Of a stretch of DNA of 49,265 nt, positions 16,617-25,394 are shown one piece after another. The stretch is from Bradyrhizobium sp. NAS96.2 (lineage in GTDB: Bacteria; Pseudomonadota; Alphaproteobacteria; Rhizobiales; Xanthobacteraceae). The notes below the pieces were generated by a model. The model searched no databases. It saw only the letters and a program-made list of their open reading frames with translations, and was not told the origin of the DNA. A program made the position numbers and the translations under genes. Within the stretch, counting starts at the first letter, position 1; every line of letters starts with the position of its first letter. The stretch lies in the NCBI RefSeq assembly GCF_001908235.1, contig NZ_LGHK01000008.1:1-49265 (forward strand), given 5' to 3'.

Positions 16617-17849
16617 TCAATGGCCACTGAGCACCAGCGTTTTGATCGGCAGTAGCAGAGCCTGGATCCGAAGCAGCAATGCATGAACGAGGGCAGTCGC
16701 ATCGACGGCGTGCAGGGCGAAGCCCTTCAACGCGCTGGTTTTCGGATCGGCAATCTCGTCATGGTTGCTCGTGTAGGCATTGACGATGCAAGTGCTGCCC
16801 GGCGTCACGCCGTCAAGGCCGTTTTTGTAGAGCGGCTCGAGGAACACGAGGATTGAACCTGGCTGTTGCAGGTTCTGCGGGTCGATCAACAGCTCGCTGG
16901 CCCGAAACTGGCCGGCGGCGATGAAATCCTGCACGCTGGTGACAACCAGCGGAATGATAACCCAGGGCTTCGACATGCAAGTGGCTTCCGCGACCATGCC
17001 GGGCTTCATCACCTGGGCCTCGATCTGCCCGAACCCCGCCTGCAGCCGGTTCCGGCCTGCTTCTTCGGGTATCATGACTCCGGCCGGCCGCATGATCTGG
17101 GCGACGAGATCTCCGGGGCGAACGAGGAATTGCTCGACGCGGCCGTTAACGCCTGCTCGGACGAAGGTCTTGTCAAGATCAACCTGCGCCTGTGCGCGCG
17201 CGGCCTCGGCGCTCGCCTTCTCGGCCGGCAGAAGCGTGGAGACGCGCAACGTCGCCGACTCCTTAGCGGCACTGGCTGCATCGACGCCGGACTGCCGCTG
17301 ATCAACCAGAACCTGCAGCTTCTCGATGTCACGTTGCGGCACAATGCCGGGATTGCGGCGCTGCAATTCGCTCTTCACCTCAAGCTCATCCTTGGCCTGC
17401 TGCAAGGAGGCTTTCGCCTCCCCAATCTGAGCGTCCGCCTTCACGACGTCGACCTGAGCCGCGGTTAACGACGCATCCACCTCGGCGATCTTTCGCTTGG
17501 CGGTCTCGAGTGCAGCCTCCTGCTTCGAACTATCAAGCCGGAACAGAACGTCCCCCTTCTTCACCGCCGCGGTGAAGTCGACATTGACCTCGACAACGCG
17601 GCCGGACCCTTCAGGCAGGATCGGCACGGTCCTGAAGTAAAGCGCCGCGGAGGTAGTCGAGGGATGGAAGTAGAAGATCATTGTGATCAGCGAAACCGTG
17701 AGCATCAGGCAGCCGGTGATACCCCACCTCAGCTCGTACCAGACGGAGAAGAACGTAATCTCTTTGCCGAACCGCTTGCCTTGCCGATAGCGGCGGTAGA
17801 GATAATCCGGCAGGATCGTCACCAACGAGCAGATCATGAGCTCAAGCAT
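16617..17849 (-). CDS. HlyD/YiaV-like membrane fusion protein
   Basis: Periplasmic adaptor of the HlyD/EmrA type, 410 residues from ATG 17849. A cytoplasmic N-terminus and one membrane segment (about 40-60) are followed by a biotinyl-lipoyl-like half motif (V-V-E-V-N-V-D-F-T-A-A-V-K-K-G-D-V-L-F), a long alpha hairpin (about 100-225) and the returning lipoyl and beta-barrel parts. The start codon overlaps the stop of the small membrane gene upstream by 8 bases. This pairing matches the E. coli yiaV-yiaW arrangement. No ABC or MFS partner and no outer-membrane channel is present, so the exported substrate is unknown. A hydrophobic C-terminal tail near residues 380-408 is unusual. Confidence 0.85.
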   Translation of the reverse strand: MLELMICSLVTILPDYLYRRYRQGKRFGKEITFFSVWYELRWGITGCLMLTVSLITMIFYFHPSTTSAALYFRTVPILPEGSGRVVEVNVDFTAAVKKGDVLFRLDSSKQEAALETAKRKIAEVDASLTAAQVDVVKADAQIGEAKASLQQAKDELEVKSELQRRNPGIVPQRDIEKLQVLVDQRQSGVDAASAAKESATLRVSTLLPAEKASAEAARAQAQVDLDKTFVRAGVNGRVEQFLVRPGDLVAQIMRPAGVMIPEEAGRNRLQAGFGQIEAQVMKPGMVAEATCMSKPWVIIPLVVTSVQDFIAAGQFRASELLIDPQNLQQPGSILVFLEPLYKNGLDGVTPGSTCIVNAYTSNHDEIADPKTSALKGFALHAVDATALVHALLLRIQALLLPIKTLVLSGH

Positions 17850-18264
17850 GGTTGTGCACCACTTGCTTCGCCGGTGCCCGAACGTCGGGACCGCCGCCGG
17901 GTACTTCGGACTCGTCAGCAGGCGTGCTCGGCGTGGCATCGGCGATACGCTCGACGGAATCGGCAATGCTGCGGATCGGCGTGCCGAAATCCGGCAAGTC
18001 GATGAGTGCCAGAAGCAGGCCAGCGATCCAGAAGATGTGCATGTGGGTGAAGAGCGAGATCAGGCCGAGGACGGCGACGATCTCGAACTGAAGCTTCTGA
18101 GACTTGTGCGCCATGCGCTCCGGCAGGCTGTGCAGCTTCCAGTAAAGGGTGCCAACCCATAAGACTGTAGCTACAAGAAAAATGCCCATCACAACCGTCA
18201 GGGTGTCCGACCCGTCGGCGCCGGGAATAAAAAACGGCAAATGATGCGGAGCCAGCGGATGCAT
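17842..18264 (-). CDS. DUF3302/YiaW-like inner-membrane protein
   Basis: Small inner-membrane protein of 140 residues. Two membrane segments (about residues 20-42 and 62-88) flank a short basic loop; the second reads I-S-L-F-T-H-M-H-I-F-W-I-A-G, matching the S-L-F-T-L-H-V-I-W pattern of E. coli YiaW. The C-terminal 50 residues are polar. ATG 18264 is preferred; a TTG at 18309 would add residues without a ribosome site. Coupled by overlap to the HlyD-like gene, it probably forms a two-part envelope module with it. A perfect FixK-type box lies about 105 bases upstream. Confidence 0.75.
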   Translation of the reverse strand: MHPLAPHHLPFFIPGADGSDTLTVVMGIFLVATVLWVGTLYWKLHSLPERMAHKSQKLQFEIVAVLGLISLFTHMHIFWIAGLLLALIDLPDFGTPIRSIADSVERIADATPSTPADESEVPGGGPDVRAPAKQVVHNHA

Positions 18265-18362
18265 CTGTTCGCTCAAGCCAAGTCTCCCAAGCCAAGTCTC
18301 CGGTCGCAATATAGCCGCAGGTGAATCTTGATCGACGATGCTGACGATCCTGTCGCGCTTGC

Positions 18363-18376
18363 TTGATCTGGATCAA
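18363..18376. promoter_or_regulatory. FNR/FixK-type box, perfect (bidirectional)
   Basis: TTGATCTGGATCAA matches both half-sites. It lies between divergent genes, about 105 bases before the 18264 start and 76 before the 18446 start, so it may serve both. Confidence 0.7.
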
Positions 18377-18445
18377 GGAAGCCGATCGGCTCGTCCCTAC
18401 CGTTTTCGGGGCAAGGTGGATGAGCGGGCTTAGGAGTCCCCAGCC

Positions 18446-18901
18446 ATGCGAGACAAAATCGATGACCTGATCCCGAACGCGCACGAGATCCAGAAGCAGG
18501 CCGCGTCCAAGGACGCCGAAAAGGCCGAGGAGCACGCAAAGCGCGCAGCCGCCATCGAAGCCGAAAAGCTCGCCTTGATCGAGCGGCTGAGCAAGCCCTC
18601 CGGGCTCACCGAGGACGAGAAGGTCAAGCTGGCATCGACGGTGATTCAGCGCGCGGTGCGCAACGGCCTGAGCGAAGTTCAGGTCTATCGTTTCCCGAAC
18701 TCGCTGTGCACCGACAAGGGGCGGGCCATCAATCAGATGGAGGCCGGCTGGGAGAAGACGCTGACAGGAATTCCCAAGGAGATCTACCAGCTCTGGGCGG
18801 ACTACCTCCAGCCGCGCGGCTACCGCATCCGCTACCAGGTCGTCGATTACCCCGGCGGCATGCCTGGCGACATCGGCATCGTCATTGCCTGGGGCGACTA
18901 G
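18446..18901 (+). CDS. Uncharacterised 151-aa protein upstream of ppk2
   Basis: Not recognised. The first about 60 residues form a charged, alanine-rich helix (likely coiled coil); the remainder is a compact alpha/beta-looking domain with aromatic residues (W-E-K-T-L-T-G-I-P, Y-Q-L-W-A-D-Y-L, R-Y-Q-V-V-D-Y-P-G-G) and no signal peptide. Its stop is 23 bases before the polyphosphate kinase start, so the two probably form an operon behind the FixK-type box at 18363. A regulator or partner of the kinase is possible, but nothing in the sequence proves this. Confidence 0.75.
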   Translation: MRDKIDDLIPNAHEIQKQAASKDAEKAEEHAKRAAAIEAEKLALIERLSKPSGLTEDEKVKLASTVIQRAVRNGLSEVQVYRFPNSLCTDKGRAINQMEAGWEKTLTGIPKEIYQLWADYLQPRGYRIRYQVVDYPGGMPGDIGIVIAWGD

Positions 18902-18924
18902 CTCAAACGATGGACGGGATATCC

Positions 18925-19725
18925 ATGGCGAAAGACAAGTCCGCTGAGAAGATGAAGCGCAAGGACTATGAAGAGGAACTGCAGAAGCTCCAGGTCCAGC
19001 TCTGCCGTCTGCAGGATTGGGTGCAGGCGAACAAGCTCAGGGTCATCATCCTGTTCGAGGGACGCGACGCCGCCGGCAAGGGCGGAACGATCAAGGCCCT
19101 CACCGAGAAGGTCAGCCCGCGCGTGTTTCGCGTCGTCGCCCTGCCCGCGCCGTCCGATCGCGAGAAGTCCCAGCTCTTCATCCAGCGTTATATGCAACAG
19201 TTTCCGGCGGCCGGGGAAATCGTCATCTTCGATCGCAGCTGGTACAACCGCGCGGGCGTGGAATATGTGATGGGGTTCTGCACGGCAGCGGAGCACAAAC
19301 GGTTTCTCTCGCTTTGCCCGCAGATGGAGCAATACATCATCGAGGGCGGCATCATCCTGATCAAGCTGTGGCTCGAGGTCGGGATGGATGAGCAGGAACG
19401 CCGCTTCAGGGCTCGGATCGACGATCCGCTGCGCCAGTGGAAGCTCAGCCCGATGGACACGGAGTCCTACCGGCGCTGGTACGACTACTCCCGCGCACGC
19501 GACCTGATGTTCAAGGCGACGAGTTCGAAGCACGCGCCATGGAACGTGATCCGGTCCGACGACAAGCGGCGGGCGCGGCTGAACTGCATCTCATTCCTGC
19601 TGAAGACAATTCCTCACGGCCGGATCAAGCGCGACAAGGTCAAGCTGCCCAGGCGCTCAACCAAAGGCCGCTACAACGATCAGGCCGGTCTGCGCGGAAT
19701 GAAGTTCGTCGAGGAACGTTACTGA
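18925..19725 (+). CDS. ppk2: Polyphosphate kinase 2
   Basis: PPK2-family kinase transferring phosphate between polyphosphate and nucleotides, cytoplasmic, 266 residues, the single-domain form. Walker A is G-R-D-A-A-G-K-G-G at residues 46-54, Walker B is I-F-D-R-S-W-Y-N-R-A-G with Asp103, and the lid and C-terminal motif W-K-L-S-P-M-D are present. An in-frame ATG at 18910 adds five residues; 18925 has a weak GGGA before it. Under energy stress such enzymes can regenerate nucleoside phosphates from stored polyphosphate, which fits a low-oxygen regulon. A strong hairpin follows the stop. Confidence 0.92.
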   Translation: MAKDKSAEKMKRKDYEEELQKLQVQLCRLQDWVQANKLRVIILFEGRDAAGKGGTIKALTEKVSPRVFRVVALPAPSDREKSQLFIQRYMQQFPAAGEIVIFDRSWYNRAGVEYVMGFCTAAEHKRFLSLCPQMEQYIIEGGIILIKLWLEVGMDEQERRFRARIDDPLRQWKLSPMDTESYRRWYDYSRARDLMFKATSSKHAPWNVIRSDDKRRARLNCISFLLKTIPHGRIKRDKVKLPRRSTKGRYNDQAGLRGMKFVEERY

Positions 19726-19731
19726 AGGTGG

Positions 19732-19752
19732 GGCCGCGCCTGCCGCGCGGCC
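19732..19752. terminator. Terminator-like hairpin after ppk2
   Basis: A perfect 8-bp GC stem (GGCCGCGC / GCGCGGCC) with a 5-base loop, followed by the T-rich TCGTTCTT. It sits between convergent ppk2 and the gene at 19765-20199 and probably ends ppk2 transcription. Confidence 0.6.
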
Positions 19753-19764
19753 TCGTTCTTCAGA

Positions 19765-20199
19765 CTATTTCAGGCGGATCGAAACGCCGCCCACGGCGGC
19801 CGAGACCTCGGCGCCGACCTTCGGACCACTGAGTTGCAGGATCACGCCATTGGCGTTCTGCAATTGCACGCCGCCGGCGCCCGCTGCAATCGCACCGCCG
19901 GCGCCTGCGACGCTGTAGGAGCCTTCGAGCGAGGCGGGCCCCCTGAGGTTGATGGCGCGCCCGACAAACTTGGTGGTCGAGGCCCCGATCGTGAAGCCGA
20001 CGCTCATGCCCGACACCGTGAACGGATAGTGCTTGCCGCGCAGCGTCAACACGCCCTCGCCGCCTCCGACACCAACGATGAAACCACCCTTGGTGAAGAT
20101 GACGGCGACTGAGCCGGTCTCGGCCAGCGATGGCGTGCTGAAACCAGCCAATCCCATCACCAGCGCAGCAACAGCTCCGATCAAACCCACTTTCCTCAT
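19765..20199 (-). CDS. Secreted glycine-rich protein, paralogue 2
   Basis: Exported 144-residue protein, paralogous to 11641-12072. The signal peptide ends near P-S-L-A-E-T. The mature part shows the shared pattern: an F-x-x-G-G-F-I-V-G-V-G-G-G-E-G strand, then G-K-H-Y-P-F and S-G-M-S-V-G-F-T-I-G, then A-G-A-G-G-A-I-A-A-G-A-G-G. Function unknown; the alternation of hydrophobic strands and glycines suggests an envelope beta structure. ATG 20199 follows GGAGGGAAG. It lies 92 bases downstream of the decarboxylase gene on the same strand and may be read from the same transcript. Confidence 0.72.
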   Translation of the reverse strand: MRKVGLIGAVAALVMGLAGFSTPSLAETGSVAVIFTKGGFIVGVGGGEGVLTLRGKHYPFTVSGMSVGFTIGASTTKFVGRAINLRGPASLEGSYSVAGAGGAIAAGAGGVQLQNANGVILQLSGPKVGAEVSAAVGGVSIRLK

Positions 20200-20291
20200 G
20201 TCTTCCCTCCAGAAACCGGTTGCGTTACGAACCTGTCGCGCAAGGATCACCGCCGCTGGAATGTGACGGTGCCTTGCGTGATCGCTTCTCC

Positions 20292-23045
20292 CTATGATGC
20301 AGCCTTGAGCTTCGGCGAGGCCGCCCGCGGCTTGCCCATCCTGGCCAGCGCCTCGGCCGTCACGAGCTTCAGGCCTTCGGCCGCGTCGTAGCCATGGATC
20401 TCCTTCACGTCCAATTTGCGCATGAAATCGATGGTCTCCTGCGTGATCACCTGGCCGGGGACCATGATCGGGAAGCCCGGCGGATAAGGGATCACGAAAT
20501 TCGCGGAGACGAGATCCGGTCCGCTCTTCAGACGCCGGTCGATCTCGGGATCGTTCAGGCGAATGTATTGGCACCCCGCGGCATCGTAGGCCGAGTAGAA
20601 CCCGCCGCGAATGTCGCCCTCGTTCGTCTTCGTACCGGCATCGCCGCGATAGGCGGCGTGGAAATGCGAGAAGTTCGGCAGGTCGGGAACATCCTTCATC
20701 AGGCTGTTGACCCGCATGTCGAAATCGACCCTGGCGGTCGCTCCGCCCTTGGCGAGCCCACGATCGATCTCACCGGCAATTTCAGCCAGCACCCGGACGA
20801 GATGCGCAACATCGCTCCGCGTGTTGTTGATGTTGGACTGGATCAGGACCGAGTTGCGCGAGGTCTTGTTGACCTGGATGTTGTAGCGGCTGGCGAGCAA
20901 ACCCTTGAACTGTGTTCCGTCGTACCCGGCCGTGCCGCAGACCAGCGTCATGCGGGTCGGATCGAGACAGAACTCGTCGTCGTTCAGGCTCTTCAGGGCA
21001 CTCGCCCAATTGGTACCGGCCGCCAGATAGTCGGTGAAGCCACTCTGGCGATATTCTTTCGGTACCATGGCATCCGCGCCCAGAACGCGGAAATACCTTG
21101 AGATTAGCGGATTGGTGTTGACCGCATGGCGGATGGCGAACGCGATCTCCATCGCATTGGCCACCAGTCCATAACCCTCGAGCTCCATCTGGCGGCGCGA
21201 GACGTCGAGGCTTGCGATCAGCTGCTGGTTCGGACTGGTCGAGGCGTGCGTGAATACCGCCTCCTTGAACTGCGCCTCGACGGTGTGAAATTCGATGTCC
21301 TTGACCGCCAGCATCGAGCCCTGCCGGATCGCCGACATCGACTTGTGGGTCGAGTTGGTCTGGTAAACGCGCAACCGGATCTGGCGCGGATCGGGAATCA
21401 GCCTGGTCTCGAGCAGCACCTCGTCCGAGGGGTTCTTGCCGAGCTCGGCCTGCTGCTTCTCGTAAGCGGCAACCGACTTGGGATCGCGCATCCAGGCTTC
21501 GATCTCGTTCGCCGCGCCCATCGCGGTTCGCCGTCGCAGGAACGGCGAGAAGCGCGCGAAGCCGAACCAGGCTTCGTCCCAGAGGAAGATCAAGTCGGGC
21601 TTGATCGCGAGGCATTCCTCCATCACCCGCCGCGTGTTGTAGATGTGGCCGTCGAAGGTGCAGTTGGTGAGGTCGATCATCTTGACCCGGTCAAGACGGC
21701 CATCCGCCTTCGCGTTCAGCAGCGCCTGCTTGATCGTCTTCAGCGGCACCGCGCCGTACATCGAATATTCGGTCATCGGGAATGCTTCGACGTAGAGCGG
21801 TTGCGCGCCGGCCAGCACCATCCCGTAGTGGTGCGACTTGTGGCAGTTGCGATCGACGATCGCGATGTCGCCGGGGCCGAGCAGCGCCTGCACCGCCATC
21901 TTGTTGGACGTGGAGGTGCCGTTGGTCACGAAGTAGACACGGTCGGCGCCCAGCGCACGCGCGGCTTTCTCTTGCGCCTTCTTGATGTTGCCGGTCGGCT
22001 CCAGCATGCTGTCGAGGCCGCCGGTGGTTGCGCTGCTCTCGGCAAGGAACAGGTTCAACCCGTAGAATTCGCCCATGTCGCGGATCCAGTCCGACTTGAA
22101 GACGGACTTGCCGCGCGCGATCGGCAGCGCGTGGAAGGTACCGATTGGCCGCTGCGCATATTTCTTCAGATTGTCGAAGAACGGCGTGTCGAAGCGATCC
22201 TGCACGCCCTCCAGAATTGAAAGGTGCAATTCGAGGATATCCTCGACCGAGTAGAACACCCGGCGGACCACGTCGGCCTCGGGGTTGCCGGCGATCGCTT
22301 CCACATCGCGGTTCGACATCAGGTAGATGTCGAGCTCCGGGCGAACCCGCTTCAGGATGTGGGCCAGCCCTAGCGCAGACGCGTCGGCTTCATTGTTGAT
22401 GCCTATTGCTGACATCATGGCTCGGAGCACGGGCGCATCGTGGCGCGAGTGCAGACCAAAGCCTTCATTGATCACCACCGCCGCGATGTTGGGGTTCAAC
22501 ATCGCCGCACAGAATGCGTCCTCGAGGCTGCCGACGATCACGGGTTCATAGATGAAGGCGTCAACCTGCCGCCGCAGCTTCCGCCACTCGGCGCAAAGGC
22601 CTGGCCAGCTCTGGGCCGCGACGCCTGTGACGATCAAGGTTTCGAAATACGGCCGGCGCGCCGCCAGACTGCCGAATGTCGGCGGCAGCAGATCGGGAAC
22701 GCCGTTGTCGCCTTCGCCCTCGGAGCTCCAGTCGCCGGCGTGCTGGCGGAACGAGCGGGTCTGCAGGGCCTGGGCAATCCGGGTCGACAGCGCCAGCGAC
22801 GTGGCAGCATCGCCAGACGAGGCGGCGGCTTCCTTCAATGCCGCCATCAGATGCAGGCCCGGATAGCCGTGAAATTCCTCCGTGACCGCGAGCGCCGACA
22901 GCGCCGCGTCATACGCCGTACGGTCGCCGCTCCTGCTCCACACCTTTGCCGCCTCGACCAGATCGCGCCAATTGTCGGCGCGTCCGCCGGGTCCAGAGAA
23001 GAACTGGTCGATGCGCTGCTGTGCCGGCTTCGCCTCGCTTGCCAT
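20292..23045 (-). CDS. Orn/Lys/Arg decarboxylase, extended form
   Basis: Fold type I PLP decarboxylase of basic amino acids, 917 residues against about 710-760 for the inducible E. coli enzymes. The N-terminal about 130 residues have no counterpart I recognise. A wing-like domain (about 130-290) precedes the PLP domain, in which K568 lies in S-T-H-K-S-M-S-A and W-D-E-A-W-F-G-F supplies the Asp contact to the PLP ring nitrogen. A C-terminal domain with P-Y-P-P-G-F-P follows. These enzymes consume a cytoplasmic proton per amine formed and give acid tolerance. Whether the substrate is arginine, lysine or ornithine cannot be told, and no amino-acid/amine antiporter is adjacent. A FixK-type box lies 69 bases upstream. 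Confidence 0.9.
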   Translation of the reverse strand: MASEAKPAQQRIDQFFSGPGGRADNWRDLVEAAKVWSRSGDRTAYDAALSALAVTEEFHGYPGLHLMAALKEAAASSGDAATSLALSTRIAQALQTRSFRQHAGDWSSEGEGDNGVPDLLPPTFGSLAARRPYFETLIVTGVAAQSWPGLCAEWRKLRRQVDAFIYEPVIVGSLEDAFCAAMLNPNIAAVVINEGFGLHSRHDAPVLRAMMSAIGINNEADASALGLAHILKRVRPELDIYLMSNRDVEAIAGNPEADVVRRVFYSVEDILELHLSILEGVQDRFDTPFFDNLKKYAQRPIGTFHALPIARGKSVFKSDWIRDMGEFYGLNLFLAESSATTGGLDSMLEPTGNIKKAQEKAARALGADRVYFVTNGTSTSNKMAVQALLGPGDIAIVDRNCHKSHHYGMVLAGAQPLYVEAFPMTEYSMYGAVPLKTIKQALLNAKADGRLDRVKMIDLTNCTFDGHIYNTRRVMEECLAIKPDLIFLWDEAWFGFARFSPFLRRRTAMGAANEIEAWMRDPKSVAAYEKQQAELGKNPSDEVLLETRLIPDPRQIRLRVYQTNSTHKSMSAIRQGSMLAVKDIEFHTVEAQFKEAVFTHASTSPNQQLIASLDVSRRQMELEGYGLVANAMEIAFAIRHAVNTNPLISRYFRVLGADAMVPKEYRQSGFTDYLAAGTNWASALKSLNDDEFCLDPTRMTLVCGTAGYDGTQFKGLLASRYNIQVNKTSRNSVLIQSNINNTRSDVAHLVRVLAEIAGEIDRGLAKGGATARVDFDMRVNSLMKDVPDLPNFSHFHAAYRGDAGTKTNEGDIRGGFYSAYDAAGCQYIRLNDPEIDRRLKSGPDLVSANFVIPYPPGFPIMVPGQVITQETIDFMRKLDVKEIHGYDAAEGLKLVTAEALARMGKPRAASPKLKAAS

Positions 23046-23107
23046 GAGAGTCTCCCGATCTTGGCGCTGGCTCTGTCCAATCGTAGAAAGCGCGCCCGGC
23101 GTTCCCT

Positions 23108-23121
23108 TTGATCCAAGTCAA
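23108..23121. promoter_or_regulatory. FNR/FixK-type box (decarboxylase)
   Basis: TTGATCCAAGTCAA: one mismatch in the right half-site. Centre about 69 bases before the decarboxylase start at 23045. Confidence 0.6.
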
Positions 23122-23264
23122 GCCGCAGCCGGATCGGGACGAGCCAGGATGCACGTTAGTCAGCGGGCCAGTTCGCCCCACTCACATTCCCGTGGATCGA
23201 CATCAAGCCCGCCGTATGAAGCCGCAGTGACTGCATGTGGTTGCGCCGACCAAGCGGATACACG

Positions 23265-23278
23265 TTGATTCAGGTCAA
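23265..23278. promoter_or_regulatory. FNR/FixK-type box (gene at 23342)
   Basis: TTGATTCAGGTCAA: one mismatch in the right half-site. Centre about 70 bases before the ATG at 23342. Confidence 0.6.
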
Positions 23279-23341
23279 GGCCTCGCGGTCGGCGAGGTGG
23301 CTCCTATCCTGCTCAGCTCGATGACCGTTGGAGGGCATGGC

Positions 23342-24228
23342 ATGCGTCAGCACCGCTTACGGACCCTCGCAACGGCAGCGCTTCTGTTGCTTGGGCTGAT
23401 CGCTGTGGCACGCGCCGGCGATCAAGGCTCATCCCGGCCCATCCAGGAAGAGATCTGGGTATTGCCGCTCCCGCTCCCCATGTTCGCCTATCTGGTCCGT
23501 CCGGTCGGCGACGGCGCGTTCCCGCTGGTCATCATGAACCATGGCGTCTCGCTGAATGCGAGGGATCGCAGCTTCTTCCCGCTGGTCGAATTTCGCGACG
23601 CCGCGATGTGGTTCGCGCGGCGCGGCTTTCTCGTCGTGGCGCCGGTCGGCACCGGCTATGGCGCAGCGGCCATCGATATTCCCGAACGCGGTCTTTATGG
23701 CCCGTTCTTCTCCAAGATCGGCAAATGCACCAATCCGAATTTCCTCGATGCGGGCCTCGCCGTTGCGCAGGTCGATCTCTGGATCATCGACTACATGGCC
23801 GCCGAGAAGCGCATCGTGCCGAACGACGCCATCGTGGTCGGACAATCGGCCGGCGGCTGGGCGGCGATCGCGCTGTCGAGCCTCAATCCACCGCAAGTCA
23901 AGGCCATCATCACCTTCGCGGCGGGCCGCGGCGGCCGTGTCGACGGCAAGCCCAACAACAATTGCGCTCCCGACAAACTGGTCGAAGCGACAGGCGCGTT
24001 TGGCCACACTTCACGGATACCGATGCTGTGGTTCTACATCGAGAACGACACGTTCTTCGGGCCGGCCCTGTCCAAGCGGATGTACGAAGCCTTCACGGCG
24101 CCGGCGGCCGTGCCGAGTATCATCTGCTGCCGCCATTCGGCGACGAGGGGCATTTCCTGATCGGCTCTCCCGATTCCATTCCCATCTGGTCGCCATTCGT
24201 CGAGCGCTTTCTGGTCGGGGTTCGCTAG
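23342..24228 (+). pseudogene. Secreted alpha/beta hydrolase with frameshift
   Basis: Exported dienelactone-hydrolase-like protein whose frame is broken near 24098. ATG 23342 follows GGAGGG and starts a signal peptide ending A-R-A-G. The nucleophile elbow is G-Q-S-A-G-G. The frame then ends early at 24160 in a cysteine-rich tail with no family sense, while the frame one base back continues with A-E-Y-H-L-L-P-P-F-G-D-E-G-H-F-L to a stop at 24228 and contains the expected catalytic His. A single-base loss in a GC-rich run (GGCGCCGGCGG) explains this. It may be a true mutation or a sequencing error. Followed 27 bases later by the IalB gene. Confidence 0.75.
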
Positions 24229-24255
24229 GCGGCCGACCGCGCTGGAGGAGCTTCC

Positions 24256-24834
24256 ATGGTCCGATACGGCATCTTGGCAAAGTTGTTGCTGCTCGCAGCC
24301 GGCATCAGTGCCGCCAACGGCCAGCAGACATCTTCACCGCCGGCCGCGACCAAGGAAGGTGGCGAAGTGGCCCCGCGGGGAGCGCGCGCGGCACGAGACA
24401 TCAAATATGGCGAGTGGCGAAAGCTCTGCTTCAACGCCGCCGGCGCCAAGACATTGTGCCGAACGACCATCACCGGCACCTTCGCAACCGGCCAGACCGC
24501 TGTTCGCGTCGACCTGATCGAGCGCGAGGACGGCAGCGAGCGCGTCCAGCTGTTCCTGCCGGTCGGCATGTATCTGCAGGCCGGTGTCAAGCTATCGGTC
24601 GACCAGAAGGGGGCCTATCGCCTGCCCTATACGTGGTGCGTGACTAACATGTGCATCGCGGCGGATGTTGCCGATCCCAAGCTTCTCGAGGAAATGGACG
24701 GCGGAACGGCGCTTTCGATTGACGTCGTCGACACCAGCATTCTGACGGTGACGACATCGGTGCCGCTTGACCGCTTTGCGACCGTCCGCAAAGGCGCACC
24801 CGCGCTGACTCTCGATCAGGCCATCGACGAATGA
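24256..24834 (+). CDS. Invasion-associated locus B (IalB) family protein
   Basis: Exported 192-residue protein of the IalB family, common in Rhizobiales. A signal peptide ends near A-N-G-Q-Q. The mature domain starts at G-E-W-R-K-L-C and has two cysteine pairs (C-F/L-C-R and W-C-V-T-N-M-C-I-A) expected to form disulfides. Despite the family name it occurs in many non-pathogens, and its role in the envelope is not settled. It follows the broken hydrolase and may share its FixK-type promoter; it converges on the receiver gene 16 bases away. Confidence 0.88.
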   Translation: MVRYGILAKLLLLAAGISAANGQQTSSPPAATKEGGEVAPRGARAARDIKYGEWRKLCFNAAGAKTLCRTTITGTFATGQTAVRVDLIEREDGSERVQLFLPVGMYLQAGVKLSVDQKGAYRLPYTWCVTNMCIAADVADPKLLEEMDGGTALSIDVVDTSILTVTTSVPLDRFATVRKGAPALTLDQAIDE

Positions 24835-24850
24835 TTGGCGCCTGCGATCG

Positions 24851-25225
24851 CTAGGCGACGCCGGCCAGGAGCTGCTCGATCGGTTGGATCAACGAATTGG
24901 CGGTAAACGGCTTGGTCAGATAGGCAACGCATCCCGATGCCATCGCTGCCATGCGTGTCGCCGGGTTGTCGTTTCCGGTGATGTAGATGACCGGGACCTC
25001 GATGCCCTGATCGGCCAGGCGGTGCCGCAGTTCGATCCCGGAGCCATCGCTGAGATTGATGTCCAAGATCAGACAAATGGCGCCTTCAAAGCTGCCATGC
25101 CTCAGCAACGCGCTTCCAGTCTCGAACAGCCTGGATGCAAATCCGTACTCCCGTAGCAGCCGTCCGATTCCACGGAGCATGGAGGGATTATCGTCCACAA
25201 CGAAAACGAATTTCGCGGTCGGCAA
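24851..25225 (-). CDS. Single-domain response regulator
   Basis: CheY-like receiver with no output domain, 124 residues. Phospho-acceptor Asp55 (L-I-L-D-I-N), acidic pair D11-D12, and Lys105 (L-T-K-P-F) are all present. The start is probably TTG at 25225, because GGAGG lies 8 bases before it and the receiver begins at once; no upstream ATG fits. It is downstream of the FixJ-type gene on the same strand (169-base gap). Stand-alone receivers next to FixL/FixJ-like pairs can act as phosphate sinks (compare FixT-type antagonism), but that role is only inferred here. Confidence 0.87.
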   Translation of the reverse strand: MPTAKFVFVVDDNPSMLRGIGRLLREYGFASRLFETGSALLRHGSFEGAICLILDINLSDGSGIELRHRLADQGIEVPVIYITGNDNPATRMAAMASGCVAYLTKPFTANSLIQPIEQLLAGVA

Positions 25226-25394
25226 ATCCGGAAGCCTCCACGTTGTTGCTGAACTACCTTCACCCGCCTTTGGATGAAGAACACGTCAAGCGGCTATCGG
25301 CACGCAACCTTGTCGCGGCCAATAGCCGAGATAAGCCCCGTCACACAGCTTTCATATTGTACCATGGGACAAGAACGGCAGCGCTGCCGGTGGA

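Noticed and set aside
21126..22220. Forward ORF of 364 codons inside the decarboxylase
   Set aside because: Antisense to catalytic regions of the decarboxylase and without any domain.
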